This document shows, piece by piece, positions 16,724 to 22,847 of a DNA stretch of 38,657 nt. The notes under the pieces are model-generated. The model was not told the origin of the DNA. It was given only the letters and a program-made list of their open reading frames with translations, and ran no database searches. The first letter of the stretch is position 1, and each line of letters starts with the position of its first letter. This stretch comes from Bacteroidetes bacterium HGW-Bacteroidetes-3 (GTDB lineage Bacteria; Bacteroidota; Bacteroidia; Flavobacteriales; Flavobacteriaceae). Made by a program: the position numbers and the translations under genes. The stretch spans positions 1 to 38,657 of the forward strand of contig PHDE01000009.1 in the NCBI GenBank assembly GCA_002842505.1, read 5' to 3'.

Positions 16724-17386
16724 TTAGTTGCAGCCGTTTGGACCACAAGTATGTCCAACTTGTCCGTGTGCCGGATTTTCTGAGGTCTCTGTTTCGCCTG
16801 ATACTTTGTAACCTGTGGCATCAATGTTTTTAATTATTGCATCTTTGTTTGTTTTAGAACTGTCAAACTTCACCGTTGCGTTTCCTTCCACGCTATTGGC
16901 CGAAACGCTCACAATTCCCGGCAATTCATTCACAGCGTGTTTTACATGTTCTTCACAACTGGCGCAAGTCATTCCGCTTACATTGAATTTCATTTCTTGG
17001 ATGTTTTCTAAAGAAACAACAACAACTTTATCCGCTTTCGGATAAAAAATGTGTCCGTAATAAGGAAAGGCCATCATTAAAAGGGCAAATACGGTTACAA
17101 TTCCTAAAAATGTTTTAGTCTGCATAAAAGGCTTCTTTACATCTTCTTCACAGGCACATTGAATTTCTTCTGTTTTTCTGGGTTTTAGTTTTTGAAACCA
17201 GGCAAATCCTAAGACAAAAACAGTTATGCCCAATAAATAAGGTCGAAAAGGTTCCATCCACGAAAATGCGGAAGCAGCTCCTGATGCTCCAGAAATTAAG
17301 GCCAACACGGGTGTAATACAACATAAAGATGCTGCAATCGCCGTAACTATTCCTGCACCTAATAGGTTATTTGATTTTGTTTTCAT
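16724..17386 (-). CDS. merTP: Mercuric transport protein MerTP fusion
   Basis: 220 residues joining MerT and MerP. The MerT part has three membrane helices (about 9-34, 47-64, 92-110), the membrane Cys pair Cys22-Cys23 in ASLCCITP, and the cytosolic pair Cys77/Cys79. The MerP-like HMA domain (about 131-200) carries GMTCASC (Cys141, Cys144). A tail HTCGPNGC adds two more cysteines (214, 219). Hg(II) is handed from the periplasm-facing site through MerT to MerA. The start overlaps the regulator's stop by 4 bases (ATGA), so translation is coupled. Confidence 0.95.
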   Translation of the reverse strand: MKTKSNNLLGAGIVTAIAASLCCITPVLALISGASGAASAFSWMEPFRPYLLGITVFVLGFAWFQKLKPRKTEEIQCACEEDVKKPFMQTKTFLGIVTVFALLMMAFPYYGHIFYPKADKVVVVSLENIQEMKFNVSGMTCASCEEHVKHAVNELPGIVSVSANSVEGNATVKFDSSKTNKDAIIKNIDATGYKVSGETETSENPAHGQVGHTCGPNGCN

Positions 17387-17763
17387 GCGAGTTCTAAATT
17401 TGAATTTTGATTGATAATGTATTTAAAAAATGGTTGCAACAATTGCAGTTGTTCTGGTTTTAGGGAATAAAAAATTGTTTGGCCAGATCTTCTGGCTTCA
17501 ATCATATTTCCGTCTTTCATTTTGCGGAGATGCTGCGAAACGGCAGGAATGCTCATTCCTAAAATATCGGCAAGGTCGCAAGGGCATAACTCATTTTCTT
17601 CTTCAAGCAAAAACATTATTTTAAGTCGAACTTCGTTGCCTGCCAATGCCAATAAACCACTCAATTGTTCAAAGGAATTAGCGTTATTATTTATTTTCTG
17701 TTTGCATGCATTGATTTGGTTTTTGTCTGCCAAAATTCTTATGCAGGTTTGATTTTCGTCCAT
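17383..17763 (-). CDS. ArsR/SmtB-family repressor of the mer operon
   Basis: 126 residues with a winged helix (about 32-105). The recognition part is LADILGMSIPAVSQHLRKMKDGNMIEARRSGQTIFYSL. The ArsR-type metal motif ELCPCDL gives Cys60 and Cys62 on helix 3; Cys7 and Cys20 in the N-terminal extension could complete a thiolate site. Such repressors leave DNA when metal binds. As first gene of a mer operon it takes the place of the usual MerR-type regulator, and its own promoter contains a matching palindrome. Hg(II) as the inducer is inferred from context. Confidence 0.93.
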   Translation of the reverse strand: MDENQTCIRILADKNQINACKQKINNNANSFEQLSGLLALAGNEVRLKIMFLLEEENELCPCDLADILGMSIPAVSQHLRKMKDGNMIEARRSGQTIFYSLKPEQLQLLQPFFKYIINQNSNLELA

Positions 17764-17792
17764 TTTTTTAGGATTAGGATTTAATAACTGGA

Positions 17793-17824
17793 CAAAGGTA
17801 TGTATAATTTTCTTATTTAAGCAA
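17793..17824 (-). promoter_or_regulatory. mer operon promoter
   Basis: On the minus strand TTG (17822-17824), 21 nt, then TACCTTTG (17793-17800): a full match to the Bacteroidota TTG...TAnnTTTG promoter. The expected start is near 17786, about 23 nt before the regulator ATG. Confidence 0.75.
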
Positions 17825-17835
17825 ATACTTAAATA
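17814..17835. promoter_or_regulatory. Candidate ArsR-type operator of the mer operon
   Basis: Perfect 8-bp inverted repeat TATTTAAG-CAAATA-CTTAAATA. The 6-nt centre contains the -33 TTG of the mer promoter, so a bound dimer would block RNA polymerase. This is the expected geometry for autorepression by the adjacent regulator. Confidence 0.65.
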
Positions 17836-17849
17836 TAAATTATAAAGAT

Positions 17850-18457
17850 TTTAACATTTAACTTTTGAAATCATTCTGCCCAATGTCAATAAGTTAAGAC
17901 TTTAGCATCCTCTTTTTTATCCTTCCGAGGTACGAGGAATCAAATAATGGCGAGCGAGTTTGACTGAAAATTCCCTCCTAACAAACTGAGTTATTGCGCC
18001 TGCGGAAGCTTTAACCCAATCAGTCGGAGGCTGAAAATCACATCCTCAAAGTCAGGGACTTTGCGGAGCGGAGTTATTGCGCCTGCAAAAGCTTCAACCC
18101 AATCAGTCGGAGACTGAAAATCACCTCCTCAAAGTCAGAGACTTTGCGGAGCGGAGTTTTAACATTTAAAATCATTCCGATCAATGTCAATAAGTTAAGA
18201 CTTTAACATCCTCTTTTTTGTCCTTCCGAGGTACGGGAAATCTCATAATGGCGAGCTAGTTTGACTGAAAATTCCCTCCTAACAAACTGAGTTATTGCGC
18301 CTGCAAAAGCTTCAACCCAATCAGTCGGAGACTGAAAATCACATCCTCAAAGTCAGAGACTTTGCGGAGCGGAGTTATTGTGCCTGCGGAAGCTTCAACT
18401 CAATCAGTCGGAGACTGAAAATCACCTCCTCAAAGTCAGGGACTTTGCGGAGCGGAG
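17850..18457 (+). repeat. 301-bp tandem duplication with nested 83-bp units
   Basis: Two direct copies, 17850-18156 and 18157-18457, are offset by 301 bp and differ at scattered bases. Each ends in two 83-bp units (starts 17988, 18071, 18289, 18372). Every 83-bp unit holds two hairpins: CAGTC-GGA-GACTG and CCTC/AAAGTC-AGA-GACTTT/GCGGAG. Base changes in the first stem keep pairing (GACTG versus GGCTG). No plausible protein is encoded. It lies directly upstream of the mer operon promoter. Confidence 0.9.
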
Positions 18458-18542
18458 GAATGATTAATCTTCATAGAAATGAACTTGATAAATAGTTAGT
18501 CACATATGAACTATAACAGACCTTCAGGAGCTAAAAAAACGG

Positions 18543-18575
18543 AAACCTAACAGGTTTTTAAAACCTGTTAGGTTT
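18543..18575. repeat. 16-bp perfect inverted repeat
   Basis: AAACCTAACAGGTTTT is separated by one T from its exact reverse complement. It could form a cruciform or a very stable RNA hairpin. No T run follows, so it is not a classical terminator. Similar AACCTGTTAGGTT palindromes recur between genes in Flavobacteriaceae, as far as I recall. Confidence 0.8.
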
Positions 18576-18620
18576 GATATTGGAAGCCAAAAACTCCTTT
18601 TTTATTTAACATTATTAAAT

Positions 18621-18711
18621 GCGTTAAGGATTGCAGCGGAAATACTTTTTAGCGGTTTTTCACCGGTAAAAAGATTGCAGCGGAAAGCCTGACCCTTGCG
18701 GTAACGCCCAA
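18621..18711 (+). repeat. Family 1 dispersed element, copy D
   Basis: GCGTTAAGGATTGCAGCGGA, stem TTTTTAGCGGT / ACCGGTAAAAA (18646-18656 with 18662-18672), then GATTGCAGCGGAAAGCC, TGACCC and GTAACGCCCA. It is one of the best-preserved copies and lies downstream of the HtrA-like gene. Confidence 0.8.
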
Positions 18712-18755
18712 ATAATATACTTGGGATTGCTGTTGTTTTTAGAATTTAACAAACA

Positions 18756-19763
18756 TTACATTGCAAAAAAGATGTCTATAACTTTGCCTTTCCGTAAAAT
18801 TTCCATACTCACAGATTGGCCTTTTTGCAAATTGTTTACCTGCGTTTTTATAGATTCGAAATTATGTGGCGAATCGCAGCTTGTGCCTAACACATTTAGG
18901 ATGATATCGCCGCCTAAAAATATTTCATCGCCCAAATAGTTAAATTTTAAATACCCGCCTTCCATGCCCATTTTTGACGCCATGGAATTGTCGGTAACCC
19001 GTTGCACCAACATTCCTGAACTTTGGGGAAGATTGAGGATTCCGGCAAGTCTGGCATCCAAAAAATAGCCTTCAAAACCTGTCCACAAGGAGCTTGTTTC
19101 AAACAGCATTTTTTTAGCGGGCGTTATGGCCACCGCGAATCCGATACCTTCAAATCCGCCGCTTTGCGATAAAATAAAACTGACAATTCCTATAACTTCT
19201 CCTTTAGCGTTAAACATTGGTCCGCCGGAAGTTCCGTGATTAATGGCCGCATCGGTTTGAAAAAAATCGATCATTTGACCGCGGGCCAACATACTTTTAT
19301 TCAATTTTCCACTTACATGTCCGGTAGAAAAAGAATATTCAAAGCCCAGTGGCGCACCAATAATAAATATTTGTTCACCAATTTTTGTAGTTTCAGAATT
19401 TCCGGTTTTAGCGGGAAAAACACCAATTGGAATGTGTTCTAATTTTAACAGCGCCACATCTATGGAAGGAATGGAAGAAACAATTTGTGCGCCAACCACT
19501 TCGCCGCTTTGGAATTTCACCTTGATGCCAATTGCGTTATGCACAACGTGCGAAGCCGTTAAAATATGGCCCAGCGAATCGATTAAAACGCCAGAGCCAA
19601 GTCCGCCCGTTTTTGTGACATCGCCGTTTTTAATTTCATAGTCATCAACTTGAATGGTGACAACAGATTTTACGGCATTTTCATATAATTTTGAAAAATC
19701 CTGTGCAAAAGTTTGCGAGGAAACCATCACTGCCATAAACAAGAATATAGCTATTTTTTTCAT
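18756..19763 (-). CDS. HtrA/DegP-like S1C serine protease
   Basis: 335 residues. Signal peptide (1-20, ending TFAQ) directs it to the periplasm or envelope. The trypsin-like domain spans about 25-210 with the catalytic triad readable as His72 (ILTASHVVH), Asp102 (SIDVALLKL) and Ser179 (INHGTSGGPMF). A PDZ-like domain follows (about 240-335: SGMLVQRVTDNSMASKMGMEGG, GDIILNVLG, KGQSVSMEILRKGK). HtrA proteins degrade or hold misfolded envelope proteins. It lies 133 bp after the HExxH gene and may be transcribed with it or alone. Confidence 0.93.
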   Translation of the reverse strand: MKKIAIFLFMAVMVSSQTFAQDFSKLYENAVKSVVTIQVDDYEIKNGDVTKTGGLGSGVLIDSLGHILTASHVVHNAIGIKVKFQSGEVVGAQIVSSIPSIDVALLKLEHIPIGVFPAKTGNSETTKIGEQIFIIGAPLGFEYSFSTGHVSGKLNKSMLARGQMIDFFQTDAAINHGTSGGPMFNAKGEVIGIVSFILSQSGGFEGIGFAVAITPAKKMLFETSSLWTGFEGYFLDARLAGILNLPQSSGMLVQRVTDNSMASKMGMEGGYLKFNYLGDEIFLGGDIILNVLGTSCDSPHNFESIKTQVNNLQKGQSVSMEILRKGKVIDIFFAM

Positions 19764-19825
19764 TTTTTTTCTGTATTAAAGATTACTGGATTGTCAAAAA
19801 TTTAGTTGCATTATCTTGAACCGTT

Positions 19826-19839
19826 TTGATTGAAATCAA
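19826..19839. promoter_or_regulatory. Short inverted repeat upstream of HtrA-like gene
   Basis: TTGATT-GA-AATCAA lies in the 133-bp gap before the HtrA-like gene. It could be an operator, but it is short and AT-rich, so chance is possible. Confidence 0.25.
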
Positions 19840-19896
19840 TATTATTTTACTTTGATTTGCAAACTTTTTTTGTTTTAATATAGACGCAAATACTAA

Positions 19897-20634
19897 TTAT
19901 TCCTGACGCATTCCGGTTAAAACAACATTTTCTTTATACAGTGGATGTGTTTCTAAAATATGGATGATCGTTATAGGATTCATATATCTTTCGTTATTTT
20001 CTGCGCCCATTAAATTAACGGCGCCGAGCCAATTGTTTCTTTTAAGGTTTTCCCTAACTTGAATGCTCCAATCCAACAATTGATAGCCCAAGCCGTGATT
20101 GATGCAATTTAAATCGGTATTAAACTCAAATTTATCTATCTTTTTTTTGGAGAAAACTTCATTTGCCGCTACGGTAAACATTTCGCCAAAACCTTTATTC
20201 AGATAATCTGAAACGTGAGATAATTCGTGTCCCAAAACGCCAATTTGTCCATTGTAGCCAATGGTTTTCAACACAATGGCATCGAGATATTTGGTGCTTT
20301 TTTCACTGATGGTGATAACATAAGTTCTTTTTTTTGCGGAACGAAACATGCTAAAAAAAGTGGGACGTGTTGCCAATGGCGTTGTTCTGTTTTTTAATTT
20401 GAAATCAATTTTGGTGTCTTTAAGTTCGGGAAAATAAGAAAGCGCAATTAATATTTGATTTTCGAATGCTTGAGGCATTGTTTTATGCTTGCCGAAACTG
20501 TTTCTTAAAATCAATAATTGTTCATTGGTGAGACTGTCTTTATGGAAATTTTTTACAATCTCCTGGGCGTTTAAACCCGTTGAAAAAATGATTAGAAGTG
20601 AAAAATAAACTCCTATTTTGAATAGATTACGCAT
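19897..20634 (-). CDS. Putative exported HExxH metalloprotein
   Basis: 245 residues. A signal peptide (about 1-23, ending LNAQ) is followed by a domain of no family I recognise. Residues 136-140 read HELSH, preceded by QIGVLG and followed by VSDYLN, which is the zincin metalloprotease HExxH helix. A third ligand could be in EFNTDLNCINHG (170-181) but is not certain. The C-terminus YMNPITIIHILETHPLYK is conserved-looking. The gene starts 19 nt after the GH113-like stop, so the two belong to one transcript. Peptidase activity is inferred from the motif alone. Confidence 0.7.
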   Translation of the reverse strand: MRNLFKIGVYFSLLIIFSTGLNAQEIVKNFHKDSLTNEQLLILRNSFGKHKTMPQAFENQILIALSYFPELKDTKIDFKLKNRTTPLATRPTFFSMFRSAKKRTYVITISEKSTKYLDAIVLKTIGYNGQIGVLGHELSHVSDYLNKGFGEMFTVAANEVFSKKKIDKFEFNTDLNCINHGLGYQLLDWSIQVRENLKRNNWLGAVNLMGAENNERYMNPITIIHILETHPLYKENVVLTGMRQE

Positions 20635-20653
20635 GTTTTATTATACTATTTTT

Positions 20654-21691
20654 TTAATTATACCATTTTTCAATGACTTTGAGGGCCGGTTTTTCTTGCG
20701 GCGTGTAATCTATCATTTTTCGTTTTTTATGGTAATCATCGGCATACCATTTCCATGCAAAACCACCTTTGTACCACGATTTATCAGAAAAAGACCGAAA
20801 CAATGCTTCATAAGCATTGGCCTGACCTAGATTATTTTCTGTTGAATTTGCTTCTGTCCAAGGTTCATCCGCGCAATAATTTGAATTGCGATAGCCAAAC
20901 TCGGTAAAAAGAATGTCTTTTCCAATTTTTTTCTGGGTTTCCTCAATTTTCAACAGGTGTTTTTCCCAGCCCAATTTCATTTCTTCCACAGAAGGCGTTT
21001 CACTTTTTGACAAAGGGAAATAAGCGTCAATGCCTATATAATCCAACTCGTTCCAAAATGGCACTTCATCAAAATCGTCCCAATTTGCTGCGTAAGTCAG
21101 TTTTCCCGAATAGATTTTTTTAATATTTTGAATGAGCTTTGTCCAATATTTCGGTCTTTTGGCAATGGAATTTCCCAGTTCAGTTCCAATACAAAAAAGT
21201 TCCACTTTTTGATTTTGCGCTATTTTGGCAAAATGAAGGATGTATTTTTCGTAATCGGTTTCCCAATTTATCCATTCCTTTTCTGTTTTAAAATCTAAAT
21301 GTCCGGTATAAATTCCGTGATTGACCCAAAGATGCGGTTTTAGCATCACCTTAAAATTTTTTTCGTGCGATTGTTGAATGCTTGCAATAACGCCCGCTGT
21401 TTTTTCGCCTTCCCATTGTCGGTCATTGTTAAACGAAACTGATGCCTTTTCAAGGTTTACAAAAGCGTACGGCATAATTGAAATGGCGTTGACGTGGCTA
21501 TTTTTTAAGGCCTGAAATGTGGTATTGCTGACTTCCTTAATGGCGGCGACCAAGTTCATTCCCTTAAATTCAAGTGTTTTGTTGCTTTTATGAATTTCCG
21601 TTGCGTCTATTTTATTTACAATGAAAAAATTGTATAAAAGCGCCATTAAAATCAGCGCCAAAATTAAGATGTAATTTTTTTTGCGCATCAT
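20654..21691 (-). CDS. Glycoside hydrolase family 113-like protein, membrane-anchored
   Basis: 345 residues. One N-terminal helix (about 6-25) without a clear cleavage site suggests an anchor with the enzyme outside the cytoplasm. The rest is a TIM barrel of the GH113 type: FKGMNLVAA, HVNAISIMPYAFV, FKVMLKPHLWV, VELFCIGTELGNS (acid/base Glu171), LDYIGIDAYFPLS and ILFTEFGYRNS (nucleophile Glu264), then FAWKWYADD. Characterised GH113 enzymes are beta-mannanases; the substrate here is unknown. It begins 3 nt after the DUF547 stop. Confidence 0.87.
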   Translation of the reverse strand: MMRKKNYILILALILMALLYNFFIVNKIDATEIHKSNKTLEFKGMNLVAAIKEVSNTTFQALKNSHVNAISIMPYAFVNLEKASVSFNNDRQWEGEKTAGVIASIQQSHEKNFKVMLKPHLWVNHGIYTGHLDFKTEKEWINWETDYEKYILHFAKIAQNQKVELFCIGTELGNSIAKRPKYWTKLIQNIKKIYSGKLTYAANWDDFDEVPFWNELDYIGIDAYFPLSKSETPSVEEMKLGWEKHLLKIEETQKKIGKDILFTEFGYRNSNYCADEPWTEANSTENNLGQANAYEALFRSFSDKSWYKGGFAWKWYADDYHKKRKMIDYTPQEKPALKVIEKWYN

Positions 21692-21694
21692 TTC

Positions 21695-22387
21695 TCAGTT
21701 TGTGTAATTTTCTAATTGTGATTCCCAATTGTACTTATTGTAAACTAATTTATATTTGGTTAAATCCGATTCGAACACTTTTGAAATAATTGTTTTAATG
21801 CCTTTTGAACCACCAAAATCACCTTTGTACCAATACAATAATTTTGAGGTGTTGATGATTTTAGTTTGATTGTTTATGGTTGTTTCAGAAATCAAAAATG
21901 AAAACATGGCGTCATTTAGTTGTTTGTCGATGTTATTAAAGATATAAAAAGCGATGGGCGGACAGCTTTTTGCACCACAATTTAATGCAAAATGAATGCG
22001 ATAATCTGTTTTTTCAACCGCTAAATTTCGGGTAAGCAAGGATACAAACGGATCCGGAATATAGCCAAAACTCCATTTCCATGTATATTTTCTCAAAATT
22101 CCGTGTTCAATATCATCTAAACTAAACCGAGTTTGTGCAATAAAAATTTCTTTTTTGCTGAAAAGTCCTTTTCGTTGTCCTTTATATTTACCAATTAATA
22201 ACTGAAAATAGGCATTGTAAACGTTAATCCAAAAACTCTTTTTTGCATCATCGGTTTTTAGCTCGTTTTGCAATTGTATGATGGACCTGTTTTTTAAGGC
22301 CATTTCCTCCAAATTGGTATCAGCCTTCATTTTTACGTGAAGCAACAATTCTTCAGAAATTAACAATAAACTGTTTTTGTTTGCCAT
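21695..22387 (-). CDS. DUF547 domain protein
   Basis: 230 residues. The DUF547 core runs from KKSFWINVYNAYFQLLIG (about 49-66) through LDDIEHGILR (90-99), PDPF (111-114) to IHFALNCGAKSCPPIAFY (131-148) and WYKGDFGG. Unlike many members it has no signal peptide, so it appears cytoplasmic. The catalytic role of the family is not established; a Cys-His site is suggested by the conserved NCGAKSCP. First gene of the DUF547, GH113, HExxH transcript. Confidence 0.9.
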   Translation of the reverse strand: MANKNSLLLISEELLLHVKMKADTNLEEMALKNRSIIQLQNELKTDDAKKSFWINVYNAYFQLLIGKYKGQRKGLFSKKEIFIAQTRFSLDDIEHGILRKYTWKWSFGYIPDPFVSLLTRNLAVEKTDYRIHFALNCGAKSCPPIAFYIFNNIDKQLNDAMFSFLISETTINNQTKIINTSKLLYWYKGDFGGSKGIKTIISKVFESDLTKYKLVYNKYNWESQLENYTN

Positions 22388-22512
22388 TATTGCTTTTTAT
22401 GGTTGTTTGAAAAATGTCATCGTTTTACGCATAAAATTGCTTTCTAAAATTTCTTAATCTTTAAATGCGCTTTTATCTGTCTCTTTTCTATAAATTCCTG
22501 ATCAAAATAAAA

Positions 22513-22532
22513 CAAGGGAGCATGCTCCCTTG
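22513..22532. repeat. 20-bp perfect palindrome
   Basis: CAAGGGAGCATGCTCCCTTG is a perfect 20-bp palindrome in an AT-rich gap, 126 bp upstream of the DUF547 operon. It could be a protein-binding site or a repetitive extragenic palindrome. Confidence 0.85.
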
Positions 22533-22620
22533 ACCATAGTTTAGTCTATTTTTCAATAAAATCCTGACAATAAATTTGAGAATTTAGTTTGAAATTCATT
22601 TTGTAGGGAATCAATGCTGG

Positions 22621-22746
22621 AAGTTGGAAGTTGGAAGTCCGAAGTCCGAAGACCGAAGACCGAAGACCGAAGTCCGAAGACCGAAGTTCGAAGACGGAAG
22701 ACCGAAGAAGGAAGTTCGAAGATGGAAGTTTGAAGACGGAAGTTCT
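22621..22746 (+). repeat. Heptamer tandem array, 18 units
   Basis: Eighteen consecutive 7-nt units of the form AAGnnnG keep register without any insertion or deletion. AAG and the final G are almost invariant; the middle varies (TCC, ACC, TTC, ACG, TTG). Because 7 is not a multiple of 3, all frames read as low-complexity peptides, which are not genes. Confidence 0.95.
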
Positions 22747-22847
22747 GCTGAAAAAAGCCACTTAAATAAATTAACAATGGATGGTGTCCTTGAATTGTTT
22801 TTACACACTTTTTAGGATAGTGTCAATTTGGAATTTAACTTTTAAAA

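Larger units (their letters stand above)
18458..18755. other. Intergenic remainder between 301-bp repeats and HtrA-like gene
   Basis: This 298-bp stretch contains the palindrome at 18543-18575 and family 1 copy D. I see no gene here. Confidence 0.6.
22388..22847. other. Intergenic region with palindrome and heptamer array
   Basis: 460 bp without a gene. Besides the palindrome (22513-22532) and the heptamer array (22621-22746) the rest is AT-rich. I could not place a clear TAnnTTTG promoter for the DUF547 operon. Confidence 0.6.

Noticed and set aside
17850-18457. Possible CRISPR array
   Set aside because: Repeats are 83 and 301 bp with no short unique spacers and no cas gene nearby.
18295-18495. 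66-codon plus-strand frame
   Set aside because: It runs through two 83-bp repeat units and its peptide simply repeats; there is no start context or homology.
22546-22815. Open frames of 60-75 codons on both strands over the heptamer array
   Set aside because: All frames give the same low-complexity pattern because the period is 7 nt; they are by-products of the repeat.
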